A stretch of 64,000 nucleotides of DNA from an uncultured Bacteroidales bacterium. Its GTDB lineage: Bacteria; Bacteroidota; Bacteroidia; Bacteroidales; F082. Of the stretch, positions 43,395 through 53,957 are shown one piece after another. The notes under the pieces were generated by a model. The model did no database searches and was not told where the DNA came from. It saw nothing but the letters and a program-made list of their open reading frames with translations. The stretch covers positions 1 to 64,000 of the forward strand of contig CAMYYD010000001.1 of assembly GCA_947303395.1 (NCBI GenBank), given 5' to 3'. The first letter of the stretch is position 1, and each line of letters begins with the position of its first letter. A program made the translations under genes and the position numbers.

Positions 43395-43411
43395 CAGAAA
43401 ATTGTATCAAA

Positions 43412-45019
<1,608 letters not shown>

Positions 45020-45021
45020 TT

Positions 45022-45789
45022 ATGGAATTCACCACACTTCAAATAGGAATTGAGAAAAACGTCGCGCGCGTCGCGCTGAACCGTCCCGAGGTCCGCAACG
45101 CCTTGAACGCCATGATGATTCATGAGCTCACTGAGGCCATCGATTGGCTCGACGCGCGTGAGGATATCCATGTGATTGAGATCTGCGGCAACGGTAAGAG
45201 TTTCTGTGCCGGTGCCGACCTCAACTACATGAAAGGCATAGCAAAATATGGCTATGCGCAGAATCTGGATGACGCAAACAAACTCTCGAAGCTGTTTCAG
45301 ACCATCTATTTCTGCAACACGCCAGTGATAGCTTTGGTGCACGGTCACGTTATCGGAGGCGGCAACGGCATCATCGCCGCTTGCGACGTGGTGCTGGCAG
45401 AAAATGATACAGTTTTTGCCTTCAGCGAGGTGAAATTGGGTCTCACTCCAGCCACGATTTCGCCTTTTGTCATTGCCCGTTGCGGTGAAACGATGGCACG
45501 TGACACCATGCTGAGCGGCCGTAAATTTACAGCTCAGGAAGCATTGAAATTCAACCTCGTGAACTACGTCGGCACGATGGAGGAACTCAACAAACATCTG
45601 GATTTCTACACAGAGCAGTATCTCTCGGCATCACCAGCAGCCATTAGGGATTGCAAACAATTAATACGTTCAGTCTGCGGTCATGATGACCCTTATAGTG
45701 ATGTTTTTAATTTGACATCGGCGCTCATCGCGAAAGAAAGAATGGGAAAAGACGCTCAGGAGAGAATGAAGAAATTTTTAGAAAAATAA
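45022..45789 (+). CDS. Enoyl-CoA hydratase/isomerase, probable methylglutaconyl-CoA hydratase
   Basis: This 255-residue crotonase-fold enzyme has the motifs ALNRPEVRNALN, GNGKSFCAGADLNYMK and HGHVIGGGNGIIAACD that build the oxyanion hole. Its place right after the methylcrotonyl-CoA-type carboxylase beta gene suggests that it hydrates 3-methylglutaconyl-CoA, the next step in leucine breakdown. A general enoyl-CoA hydratase is possible. Two bases separate it from the upstream gene. Confidence 0.82.
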   Translation: MEFTTLQIGIEKNVARVALNRPEVRNALNAMMIHELTEAIDWLDAREDIHVIEICGNGKSFCAGADLNYMKGIAKYGYAQNLDDANKLSKLFQTIYFCNTPVIALVHGHVIGGGNGIIAACDVVLAENDTVFAFSEVKLGLTPATISPFVIARCGETMARDTMLSGRKFTAQEALKFNLVNYVGTMEELNKHLDFYTEQYLSASPAAIRDCKQLIRSVCGHDDPYSDVFNLTSALIAKERMGKDAQERMKKFLEK

Positions 45790-45814
45790 GCCAATTATAA
45801 GCAATTAGCTACTA

Positions 45815-45876
45815 GCCATTTGCCATTAGCGATGGACGAACAAATCTAATGGCTAATGGCTAACACCTAATGGCTA
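45815..45876. repeat. Inverted repeat of CTAATGGC units
   Basis: GCCATTTGCCATTAG at 45815-45829 pairs, with one mismatch, with CTAATGGCTAATGGC at 45846-45860; a third CTAATGGCT follows at 45867-45875. It lies just before the GNAT gene. Confidence 0.7.
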
Positions 45877-45890
45877 AAAAACAATAGATT

Positions 45891-46361
45891 ATGCCTAAAT
45901 TCGAAATACGTCCCGCCCAAGAATCCGAAGCCGCATTAGTCCTCGACTTCATAAAGAAACTTGCTACTTACGAGAAAATGCTCGACGAAGTTGAAGCAAC
46001 TCCTGAGACCATTTACGATTCTTTATTTGTGAAGCACGATGCCGAGGTTGTTTTCGGCTGCGAGGACGGCATACCTGTCGGTTTCGCCTTGTTTTTCCAC
46101 AACTTCAGCACCTTCGTCGGGCGCAAGGGCCTCTATCTCGAAGACCTTTTCGTTATCCCAGAAAAACGTGGTCTAGGTTACGGAAAGGCATTATTACTCT
46201 ACCTCGCTCGTCTCGCCAAAGAGCGCCACTGTGGCCGCATGGAGTGGGTCTGCCTCGACTGGAACCAGCCCTCAATCAATTTCTACAAATCATTGGGTGC
46301 CAAGCCAATGGAGGAGTGGACGATTTACAGACTGGATGAAAAGAGTCTGGGGGAGATGTAG
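45891..46361 (+). CDS. GNAT family N-acetyltransferase
   Basis: This 156-residue protein is a single GNAT domain with acetyl-CoA-binding loop LEDLFVIPEKRGLGYGKALL and the later WNQPSINFYKSLGA. The sequence resembles the diamine N-acetyltransferase group, but the substrate is uncertain. Transcribed alone, preceded by a repeat. Confidence 0.8.
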   Translation: MPKFEIRPAQESEAALVLDFIKKLATYEKMLDEVEATPETIYDSLFVKHDAEVVFGCEDGIPVGFALFFHNFSTFVGRKGLYLEDLFVIPEKRGLGYGKALLLYLARLAKERHCGRMEWVCLDWNQPSINFYKSLGAKPMEEWTIYRLDEKSLGEM

Positions 46362-46595
46362 TGTTTTCCGTCATTAAATTTAATTATTATCGCCCTCTCG
46401 GGCTAGTTTTCTTGTTCTTTTGCTTGACCAAAAGAACCAAAAGTCAAGGCCCGAATTATCGGTCCCCGCTGCAGCCGTCCTAAGGCGGTGATCCTCATGG
46501 CGGGTAGTGCTTCTTCCAGAAGCAAACGACCAAGCGCCCCGCCTTGAGTATCAACGCCTTAGTCCGTCTTTTGGGCCACCGCTGCCCCGCGATTC

Positions 46596-46637
46596 GGGCC
46601 GGGCCACCGCACCGCGAAGCGACGTGGGGGCGAAGCC
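46596..46637 (+). repeat. Left inverted repeat flanking the helicase gene
   Basis: Core CCGCACCGCGAAGCGACGTG. Its reverse complement matches 49737-49777 over about 40 bases with a few changes. Confidence 0.75.
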
Positions 46638-46760
46638 CCGATGGCAAAAATCAAGCTGCGTGGTTAAGAGAGAGTATTAGACCTTCGCATAAAAAAAGCT
46701 TACAAATTTTAAAAAAATGTGAGCTTTTTGATTACTATTGATATTTTTTTGTCAAAAATA

Positions 46761-46790
46761 TTGAAGTGTTCCAAAATGTTTGTAATTTTG
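46761..46790 (+). promoter_or_regulatory. Promoter of the membrane-anchored helicase gene
   Basis: TTG at 46761-46763 and TAATTTTG at 46783-46790, spacing 19 bases. Confidence 0.6.
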
Positions 46791-46833
46791 TTGAGTAAAA
46801 CAAAATAATTAGTTAACAGGTGATATCAGATCT

Positions 46834-49707
46834 ATGTTGTTTGTTGTAATATGCTGTGTTATTTTGATAATTGGAGTCTATGCTATTATCGCAAGGCATA
46901 AGTATAGACGGAAAGTCAATAGTATTGCTGCACAAATAAAGACACTGTCAGATTATCTTGATGAAATGTTTAAACCTGACAAGTGTATTAGACAAGAAGA
47001 TATTGATGCTTTTTTAGAAAAAAATAAGATAGCAATAGATTCTGCTAAGGAAATATGCCTAACTCCAAGCATATATAAGGATTTGCTAAAATCTACCAGT
47101 ATAGAAGCATTTAATACAAGAATCAGTAATACTAATCTTCAGGCGAGTTTAAGAGAGAATAATACTATTTTTGATGCAATAGAACAATTAAATAATCTAT
47201 GCGAAGGGCCAATTAATAAATATAATGCTCTAGTGGCACCAGACCATTACTTTTCCTACTCAGAAATGGATACCTTTAAGGAGTCATTGTCTGAGATAGA
47301 ATCGTATGAAAAGCAAATATTTCCTAAATATTCAAAGTTTGTTACAAATAATTCGGTGAATACTCTTTTAAATATCAAGAAAGATATTGATCGAATAAGA
47401 TTGATTCATAATAAGGAATTTATAAGCAATGAGCTAGCCAAAAACGAACTGTATTTTGATAATGTTTTAGGCAAATATCCTCTTGATTCTCAGCAAAGAG
47501 ACTCAATTGTTAAGCTTGAAGATAATTGCTTGGTAATAGCAAGTGCTGGTAGCGGAAAAACATCGACTATATTAGGAAAAGCTAAATATCTGGTGGAAAA
47601 AAGAGGTATTGATCCTTCAAAGATACTTCTGATAACTTATACCAGAAAGGCGGCTAACGAGCTACATGAGCGTATGAAGATTGAAGGAATAACGTGTAGC
47701 ACATTCCATGCGTTGGCATATCAAATAATAGCCCAAATAACAGGACAAGCACCGTCTATTTGTGATGCAGATTTGCCGCTTAATGTATTTAGAAACCTTA
47801 TTCTAAACAATAAAGAGTTTTTACATGCTGTAAATAATTATATTATCAATCAGCAATCGCTGATGAAACTCGAACACGATTATAATGATGCTTTTTCATA
47901 CTTTGAAGATAGAAAGAAGTATGGCATACAAGCACTATTTCCTGATGCTGACGGTAAACTTGTTTTTACTAGAAGTGAGGAAGAAAAGCGTCTTGTTTCA
48001 ATCCTTACAAAATGGAGTATAACATTTAGATACGAGAATCCATATGAGGTAAAAACCACAACACCGGAAAAGAGACAATATAAGCCAGATTTTACTATAT
48101 ATTTCCAAGATGATAAGGGAGAGTGGAAATGGATTTATCTGGAACATTTTGGCATTGATTCATCAGGCAATGTGCCAATGTGGTTCGGAGAAGGAACTCG
48201 TGGCGGTTGGAAGGCGGCCAATGAAAAGTATAAAGAAGGTATTGATTGGAAGCGTATAACACATGAACGATATCGCACAACACTCATTGAGACAACCAGT
48301 GCTGACTTCAGAAATGGTTCGGTAGAAGCAAAGTTGCTAATGCAGTTGCGTCGTTGCGGAGTGCCAGTAAAAGAACGCACAGATCAAGAACTTTATGACC
48401 TTTTAGTAAAGCGTAACAGAAAACTTGAAAAATCGGTTTACACTTTACTTCTTTCATTTATCACTCTCATGAAGGCGAATGAGAAAACCATCGATTTGCT
48501 TTTAAGAGATTTACAAATTAATAAAAATGATAGGAATGAGAATATACTTACTAATATCATAAAACCTTTCTATGAAGAGTATCAGAGTGAGCTTAACAAA
48601 AACTACGAGATAGATTTTACAGACGCTATTATTCAAGCTACTGAATTGTGCAGAGATGGTCTGTGGAGAGATTATGATTATATATTGGTTGATGAGTTTC
48701 AGGATATTTCAATTGACAGATATAAATTCCTTCAGGCATTGCGAAGTGATGAGCCTAAAACCAAATTATATTGCGTTGGTGATGACTGGCAGTCAATTTT
48801 CCGCTTTGCTGGTTCGGATATGTCGCTATTTTATGAGTTTGAGAAATATTTCGGTTATACAGAGCTTTGCAAGATAGAAACAACTTATCGTTTCCATCAG
48901 CCACTAATTGACAGGTCTTCAGAATTTATTATGAAGAACAAAGAGCAAAAAGCTAAAACCATCAAAACACCAAACGATGATATTTACAAGACATATTTGA
49001 GCTTTGAAAAATGTGAGAGTAATGATGATGGCGTTTTGAAAAAGGTTGGGGAAATAGTTGGTAAAATACCTGCAAGCCAATCAGTTATCATAATTGGAAG
49101 ATACAATTACGATGCTACATCAGTCGGATTTAATGGCAAAATCGACATAAAAGAAAGCAAGATCAGGGTTAATATTGCAGGTAGAGAAATACCATTCTTG
49201 TCTGTTCATTCCGCTAAAGGACTTGAAGCGGACAATGTTATTTTAATCAATTGTAATCAAGGAGCATATGGGTTCCCATCGCTTATTGAAGACGACCCGA
49301 TTCTTGATTTCGTTTTGAGTAAGCGTGAAACCTATCCGTTTGCAGAGGAGCGTCGTTTATTCTATGTGGCAATGACAAGAGCCAGAATGCATATGTATGT
49401 GCTCTTCGATCAAGACAAACCATCTCCTTTTATTGGTGAGTTCTTACTTAAAGTCGAAAAAGGATCATATCTCTGTCCACGATGTCTGGAAGGTAAGGTA
49501 ACTGTTGTAAAAGAAGGTACTACAACTAACAATGTCAAATACAGATGCTTTACATGCTCAAATAAAGAAGGAGGTTGTGATTTCTTTGAAACAAAATATG
49601 GAGATTTGACTCCTCCTGGTATTAAGATTACAGACAAAATGACCGCTCAAGATGTTGAGAAATTGAGAGAGACTAGGAGAAGATTGGCAAATAACAGACA
49701 AAAGTAA
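46834..49707 (+). CDS. Membrane-anchored UvrD/HelD-like helicase with nuclease-like insert and C4 zinc finger
   Basis: This 957-residue protein begins with a membrane helix (residues 2-20, LFVVICCVILIIGVYAI), unusual for a helicase. A helical region (about 30-220) follows. The SF1 motor has Walker A ASAGSGKT (236-243), Walker B DEFQD (620-624), GDDWQSIFRFAG, TTYRF, HSAKGLEAD and LFYVAMTRAR. An insert at about 395-445 reads YKPDFTI...YLEHFGID with P418-D419 and E437, like a PD-(D/E)XK nuclease core. Residues 881-908 form a C4 zinc finger (C881, C884, C905, C908) of topoisomerase type. The gene is AT-rich, has its own promoter and is bounded by inverted repeats. It may be a DNA-repair or defence helicase working at the membrane. 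Confidence 0.85.
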   Translation: MLFVVICCVILIIGVYAIIARHKYRRKVNSIAAQIKTLSDYLDEMFKPDKCIRQEDIDAFLEKNKIAIDSAKEICLTPSIYKDLLKSTSIEAFNTRISNTNLQASLRENNTIFDAIEQLNNLCEGPINKYNALVAPDHYFSYSEMDTFKESLSEIESYEKQIFPKYSKFVTNNSVNTLLNIKKDIDRIRLIHNKEFISNELAKNELYFDNVLGKYPLDSQQRDSIVKLEDNCLVIASAGSGKTSTILGKAKYLVEKRGIDPSKILLITYTRKAANELHERMKIEGITCSTFHALAYQIIAQITGQAPSICDADLPLNVFRNLILNNKEFLHAVNNYIINQQSLMKLEHDYNDAFSYFEDRKKYGIQALFPDADGKLVFTRSEEEKRLVSILTKWSITFRYENPYEVKTTTPEKRQYKPDFTIYFQDDKGEWKWIYLEHFGIDSSGNVPMWFGEGTRGGWKAANEKYKEGIDWKRITHERYRTTLIETTSADFRNGSVEAKLLMQLRRCGVPVKERTDQELYDLLVKRNRKLEKSVYTLLLSFITLMKANEKTIDLLLRDLQINKNDRNENILTNIIKPFYEEYQSELNKNYEIDFTDAIIQATELCRDGLWRDYDYILVDEFQDISIDRYKFLQALRSDEPKTKLYCVGDDWQSIFRFAGSDMSLFYEFEKYFGYTELCKIETTYRFHQPLIDRSSEFIMKNKEQKAKTIKTPNDDIYKTYLSFEKCESNDDGVLKKVGEIVGKIPASQSVIIIGRYNYDATSVGFNGKIDIKESKIRVNIAGREIPFLSVHSAKGLEADNVILINCNQGAYGFPSLIEDDPILDFVLSKRETYPFAEERRLFYVAMTRARMHMYVLFDQDKPSPFIGEFLLKVEKGSYLCPRCLEGKVTVVKEGTTTNNVKYRCFTCSNKEGGCDFFETKYGDLTPPGIKITDKMTAQDVEKLRETRRRLANNRQK

Positions 49708-49736
49708 ACGATGCTGGAAATGTCTTGACTTTTCTT

Positions 49737-49777
49737 GGCTTTGCTCCCATGTCGCTTCGCGGTGCGCGGGGTCGGGC
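49737..49777 (+). repeat. Right inverted repeat flanking the helicase gene
   Basis: Core GTCGCTTCGCGGTGCG at 49751-49766, inverted relative to 46596-46637. Lies ten bases from the end of a truncated ParE frame. Confidence 0.75.
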
Positions 49778-49786
49778 AAAATAGTA

Positions 49787-49897
49787 TTATCCAAATTTCG
49801 AATAAATATCCATTTTCTGATGAAGAATTTCAACCGTGTAGATCCATATCCCGTTGAGGTCTTCTATTGCCTTGTTTGTGAGATGATACTGTTTCAT
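49787..49897 (-). pseudogene. Truncated ParE-type toxin
   Basis: The frame starts MKQYHLTNKAIEDLNGIWIY, a typical ParE N-terminus, and then goes TVEILHQKMDIYSKFG before stopping at 36 residues; normal ParE has about 95-100. The end is next to the right inverted repeat. The toxin is almost surely inactive. Confidence 0.75.
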
Positions 49898-50132
49898 AAT
49901 GTTTGGCTTTTAATTGGTTCAAATTGGTTTCAGGGTCAAAACTGTCGTTCCGGCCACTTTCAATTCCTTCTCGGATGGCACTTCTCAATTGTGCCACTTG
50001 CTGCTCTTGTTCTTCCAAAAGACGAAGTCCTGCACGTACCACTTCGCTGGCGTTGTTATACCTGCCAGTTTGGATGATAGAGGCGATAAACTCGTCAAAA
50101 TAACTGCCTAACGCTACTGATGTTGTTTTCAT
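49830..50132 (-). CDS. ParD-type antitoxin (ribbon-helix-helix)
   Basis: This 100-residue protein has the ParD signature: SVALGSYFDEFIASIIQTGR, YNNASEVVRAGLRLLEEQE and a toxin-wrapping C-terminus. It would bind its own promoter and neutralise ParE. A minus-strand TAATTTTG box lies at 50152-50159. The frame overlaps the toxin remnant by 68 bases, longer than usual, so its last 20 or so residues (QGNRRPQRD) may be read-through. The antitoxin may be an orphan as the toxin is truncated. Confidence 0.82.
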   Translation of the reverse strand: MKTTSVALGSYFDEFIASIIQTGRYNNASEVVRAGLRLLEEQEQQVAQLRSAIREGIESGRNDSFDPETNLNQLKAKHYETVSSHKQGNRRPQRDMDLHG

Positions 50133-50229
50133 ATTCTTTAATTTTTCGATGCAAAATTACTAAATATTATTAAATATTGGTAAATTTTATAAAAATTTTT
50201 ATACTCTTTTCGATATTAACAAAAAACAC

Positions 50230-50237
50230 TATCTTTG
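50230..50237 (+). promoter_or_regulatory. -7 promoter box for the DUF1905 gene
   Basis: TATCTTTG, 27 bases before the ATG. Confidence 0.5.
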
Positions 50238-50264
50238 TTGCCTTGTTATTAATCCCGTCACTCT

Positions 50265-50531
50265 ATGCCTGATCACTTTGAATTCTCTGCAATAATTCTT
50301 CAAAACGAAGATATGGACGCCGCCTACGTCGAGGTGCCATTCGACATCAAAGCTCTTTTCGGCAAAGGACGCCTACTTGTTCATGCCACCTTCGATGGGG
50401 TTCCTTACGATGGCCAAATCGTGAAGATGGGAACGCCGTGCTACATCATCGGAATTCGTAAAGACATCCGAAAACAGATTGGAAAAACCTTCGGCGATAA
50501 GGTAAAAGTGACGTTTCGAGAGAGGAAATAG
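50265..50531 (+). CDS. DUF1905 domain protein
   Basis: This 88-residue protein resembles a stand-alone DUF1905 domain: [64 protein letters not shown]. Members form a small beta barrel of unknown role. Transcribed alone. Confidence 0.8.
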   Translation: MPDHFEFSAIILQNEDMDAAYVEVPFDIKALFGKGRLLVHATFDGVPYDGQIVKMGTPCYIIGIRKDIRKQIGKTFGDKVKVTFRERK

Positions 50532-50649
50532 CCTTACATCACATCCTGATACTCTTCTCGTCCCGTCATCAACTTCCTCGCATACGAGCAGAGTGGTAAA
50601 ATCTTGTTAATCTTGTAAATCCTGTCTAAAAATAAATCCTGTCAAATAA

Positions 50650-50681
50650 TTTGCATTGTCAATATAATTTTTGTACTTTTG
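50650..50681 (+). promoter_or_regulatory. Promoter of the carboxylase alpha operon
   Basis: TTTG 50650-50653 and TACTTTTG 50674-50681, 20 bases apart; among the best consensus matches in the window. The leader would be about ten bases. Confidence 0.65.
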
Positions 50682-50697
50682 CAACGAATTATATACT

Positions 50698-52680
50698 ATG
50701 CCTTCGAAGAAGATTCATAAAGTGCTTATTGCAGGCCGCGGAGAGATTGCGGTGAGGGTGATGCGTACGCTTAAGAAGCTGAGTATCAACTCGGTAGCTA
50801 TCTATGCCGACAACGATGCCAACAGTCTGCACCGCCGTATGGCTGACGAGGCTCGCCTTCTCGGCAACGGTCAACTTAAAGATACTTACCTCAATATTCA
50901 GAAGATTATCGACGCAGCTTTGGATACCGGAGCCGACGCCATACATCCAGGCTATGGATTTTTGTCGGAAAGTCCGGAATTAGCCGAGGCTTGCGCGAAT
51001 AACAACATCATCTTCATCGGTCCCGATGCCGACACCATGCGCCTCATGGGTAACAAAATCGCTGCCCGCGAGTTTGCGAAATCGCACGGAATACCAGTGA
51101 CCACTGGCGTTACCGGCACTATGGACGACATCATGAAGCAGGCCGACAAGCTTCTGTATCCTGTGCTGATAAAAGCAGCGGCAGGCGGTGGCGGCAAAGG
51201 CATGCACATAGTCAGAAGTAAAGAAGATTTGCGTGATGAACTCGAGAAAGCATCGCGCGAGGCACAGAAATACTTCGGCGACGGCGAGGTTTACGTCGAG
51301 AAATATGTTGAAAACCCGCGCCATATCGAAGTGCAGGTGCTTGCCGACCATTACGGCAACGTGATTCATCTCTACGAACGCGAATGCTCGGTGCAGCGTC
51401 GCTATCAGAAAATCATCGAAGAATCACCGTCGCCGACTCTCACTCCCGAGAAACGTCAGGCGATTTGCGAGACTGCTGTAAACCTCTGTAAAGCAGTGGG
51501 TTATAAGAATGCTGGCACGGTGGAGTTTTTGGTTGACAAAGACCTCAATTTCTACTTCCTTGAGATGAACACGCGTATCCAGGTGGAGCATCCCGTCACG
51601 GAGCAGCGCACTGGAATCGACATTGTTGAAGAGCAGATTCGCATAGCTCGCGGCAAGGAGATGGGCTGGACGCAGGACATGATTCAGGACAAGGGTCACG
51701 CCATCGAATGCCGTGTGTATGCTGAGGATGCGGCGAACGACTTCCTTCCGGCATCAGGCGAGGTGACACTCTATTACGAGCCTCAGATGCGCGGCGTGCG
51801 TATTGACAGCAGCATCGATGGTCCGTGCACCATCAGCGACAGCTACGACCCGATGATCGCCAAGCTGATTTGCTTCGGCAAGACCAGAGATGAAGCTATA
51901 GAAATTACTCGCAGAGCTTTGAAGGAATATATCGTTCAGACGGAGAAGACGAATATCCCTTATCTGCAAAGTATAATTGATAATCAAGACTTTACAAACA
52001 ATAAAGTCGACACTTCCTATTGCGGAAAGCATCAGGAGGAACTGGTTGAGACCATGCGTCAGGCTCGCCAAAACATCAAAAAAGAAGATGTGGCGGCGTT
52101 GTTCCTCTTCCACGATTTTAATAATCGTCAAAATATTGCAAATGTTTGGAACTCAATTGGTTACTGGCGTTTCCAGATGTCGCTGAACGTCACGGTGGAG
52201 GATCACTCGATGAAGGTGCAGATCAATCATCTTTCAAGCACCAACCTTGAGTGCGTCATCAACGGAAAGCCATATTCTGTAATGCTTTCGCAGAATGGCG
52301 AAGTCCAAAAGGTGATTGTCAACGGTCGCACCGAGCCGGTGTTTGTGTCGCAAACGCCGCATCACGACTACTGCGTGCATCTGCGCGGCCTGGATTTCAT
52401 CTGCCATCGCGACGACCAGCTCAACGACATGCGTGACTATTCGCATACCGACATTGCTGCCGATGACATGAAGTTTTTCTCGCCAATGCCTGGTAACGTA
52501 ATGAAAATCAACGTAAAAGAAGGCGATGATGTGCATTACGGCACAATTCTTTGCATCGTGGAGGCTATGAAGATGGAAAACAATATTGTGGCGAAAGGCG
52601 ATGCTAAAGTAGTGAAAATCAATGTTAAAGAAGGTGAAAAAGTAGATACGAAAACAGTTTTAATTGAACTTGGAATATGA
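50698..52680 (+). CDS. Acyl-CoA carboxylase biotin carboxylase/biotin carrier (alpha) subunit
   Basis: This 660-residue protein has a biotin carboxylase domain (about 5-450: LIAGRGEIAVRVMRTLKKL, HPGYGFLSES, AAAGGGGKGMH, FLEMNTRIQVEHPVTE) and a C-terminal biotin carrier domain with biotin lysine K625 in EAMKMEN. It charges biotin with bicarbonate and ATP for the carboxyltransferase encoded at 43412. The start at 50698 (MPSKKIH) matches the promoter; a longer frame starts with TTG inside it. It overlaps the acyl-CoA dehydrogenase start by ATGA. Confidence 0.9.
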   Translation: MPSKKIHKVLIAGRGEIAVRVMRTLKKLSINSVAIYADNDANSLHRRMADEARLLGNGQLKDTYLNIQKIIDAALDTGADAIHPGYGFLSESPELAEACANNNIIFIGPDADTMRLMGNKIAAREFAKSHGIPVTTGVTGTMDDIMKQADKLLYPVLIKAAAGGGGKGMHIVRSKEDLRDELEKASREAQKYFGDGEVYVEKYVENPRHIEVQVLADHYGNVIHLYERECSVQRRYQKIIEESPSPTLTPEKRQAICETAVNLCKAVGYKNAGTVEFLVDKDLNFYFLEMNTRIQVEHPVTEQRTGIDIVEEQIRIARGKEMGWTQDMIQDKGHAIECRVYAEDAANDFLPASGEVTLYYEPQMRGVRIDSSIDGPCTISDSYDPMIAKLICFGKTRDEAIEITRRALKEYIVQTEKTNIPYLQSIIDNQDFTNNKVDTSYCGKHQEELVETMRQARQNIKKEDVAALFLFHDFNNRQNIANVWNSIGYWRFQMSLNVTVEDHSMKVQINHLSSTNLECVINGKPYSVMLSQNGEVQKVIVNGRTEPVFVSQTPHHDYCVHLRGLDFICHRDDQLNDMRDYSHTDIAADDMKFFSPMPGNVMKINVKEGDDVHYGTILCIVEAMKMENNIVAKGDAKVVKINVKEGEKVDTKTVLIELGI

Positions 52681-53819
52681 ATTTCGGATTGACTGAAAAA
52701 CAAATCGAAGTGCGCGCGAAAGTCCGCGATTTCGCTGAGAAAGAGGTGAAACCTGTGGCGGCGTTCAACGACGAGCACGAGAAATTCGACGTCGAGCTGA
52801 CCAAGAAGATGGGCGAACTCGGACTTCTTGGTATGTGCGTGCCTCAGGAATACGGCGGTCAGGGACTCGACACTTTGTCGTATGTCATTGCTGTTGAGGA
52901 ACTTGCGCGTGTCGACGGCTCCACGGCAGCTACCATAGCGGCGGACAACTCGCTGGGTATCGGCCCAATCAAGGAATACGGAACGAAAGAACAGAAAGAG
53001 AAATATCTCCCGAAGCTGTGCAAAGACCATCTCTGGGGCTTCGGCTTGACTGAAGAGACAGCTGGCAGCGACTCGAGAGGAACAAAATCGACTGCAAAGA
53101 AAGTTGATAATCAATGGGTTGTCAACGGAACAAAGATATTTATCACCAACAGTGCCACCCCGATGACCTTGGGAAGTACAATCCAAGTCATCTCTGGCGA
53201 GAGCAACGGAAAGCCTGAGTTTACTGCGTTTCTCATTGAAAACACAACTCCTGGCTTCACTCAGCGCCCAATGGACCGCAAGATGATGTGGCGTGCATCA
53301 AACACTGGTGAACTGAAGTTCAACAACGTGAAGCTCAACGACGAGAATATCCTCGGAAAACCTGGCGACGGCTCGCATATCATGCTTGCAACGCTCGACG
53401 GCGGACGTCTCTCAATCGGCGCTATGGGTCTCGGTTGCGCTCAGGGTGCCTTCGAGATGGCTCTAGATTATTCGAAACAGCGCGAGCAGTTTGGCAAGCC
53501 GGTGTGCAAGTTCCAGGCTGTCAGCTTCATGCTTGCCGAGATGGCGATGAAGATCGAGGCGGCACGCGAGCTGCTTTACAAAGCCTGCCGCATGAAAGAC
53601 GCTCATCTGCCTTACGGAAAACAAGCCGCAATGGCGAAACTCTACTGCTCACAGGTCGCTGCCGAGGTTTGCGACAAAGCGGTCCAAGTGATGGGAGGCC
53701 ACGGTCTGCTGAAGGATTTCAACATGGAACGCTTCTATCGCGATCAGCGCATCCTGCAAATAGGAGAGGGAACGAGCGAAATTTTGAAATTAGTTATATC
53801 ACGATACATAGGATGCTGA
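52677..53819 (+). CDS. Acyl-CoA dehydrogenase, butyryl-CoA/short-chain type
   Basis: This 380-residue flavoprotein has GFGLTEETAGSDSRGTKSTA, WVVNGTKIFITNSA, and the C-terminal IGEGTSEI with a glutamate at position 364. That is where short- and medium-chain dehydrogenases have their catalytic base; isovaleryl-CoA dehydrogenases usually have alanine there. It would thus act on butyryl-CoA or a similar acyl-CoA, though the carboxylase context suggests isovaleryl-CoA. Electrons normally go to an electron-transferring flavoprotein, which is not encoded here. It overlaps the alpha subunit gene by four bases. Confidence 0.88.
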   Translation: MNFGLTEKQIEVRAKVRDFAEKEVKPVAAFNDEHEKFDVELTKKMGELGLLGMCVPQEYGGQGLDTLSYVIAVEELARVDGSTAATIAADNSLGIGPIKEYGTKEQKEKYLPKLCKDHLWGFGLTEETAGSDSRGTKSTAKKVDNQWVVNGTKIFITNSATPMTLGSTIQVISGESNGKPEFTAFLIENTTPGFTQRPMDRKMMWRASNTGELKFNNVKLNDENILGKPGDGSHIMLATLDGGRLSIGAMGLGCAQGAFEMALDYSKQREQFGKPVCKFQAVSFMLAEMAMKIEAARELLYKACRMKDAHLPYGKQAAMAKLYCSQVAAEVCDKAVQVMGGHGLLKDFNMERFYRDQRILQIGEGTSEILKLVISRYIGC

Positions 53820-53825
53820 ACCTAA

Positions 53826-53899
53826 AGGATTTCTCCATTCCGCTTCGCTTCAGTCGAAATGACAAATGGGTGTCATTTCGAGCGTAGTCGAGAAATCCT
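53826..53899. repeat. REP-like palindromic element
   Basis: Arms AGGATTTCTC (53826-53835) with GAGAAATCCT (53890-53899), and TCGAAATGACA (53854-53864) with TGTCATTTCGA (53871-53881). Palindromes of this kind are scattered in Bacteroidales genomes; here it lies between acyl-CoA dehydrogenase and phosphate butyryltransferase genes and may reduce read-through. Confidence 0.75.
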
Positions 53900-53957
53900 C
53901 AGGTTACGAAAACAAACAAAGAAAATACGAAATCAATAAATATTAAACATTAAAATC

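Larger units (their letters stand above)
46362..46833. other. Intergenic region with GC-rich repeat and helicase promoter
   Basis: No gene is seen; a 65-codon frame at 46544-46741 consists of repeat. The left half has a TTCTTTTGCTTGACCAAAAG-type string commonly seen between Bacteroidales genes, then GC-rich sequence. About 46596-46637 is an inverted copy of 49737-49777. The helicase promoter (TTG 46761-46763, TAATTTTG 46783-46790, 19 bases apart) ends the region. Confidence 0.6.

Noticed and set aside
46544-46741. 65-codon plus-strand frame
   Set aside because: Lies in the GC-rich repeat; its HREATW segment reappears in a shadow frame of the inverted copy near 49.75 kb, showing that it reflects repeat DNA.
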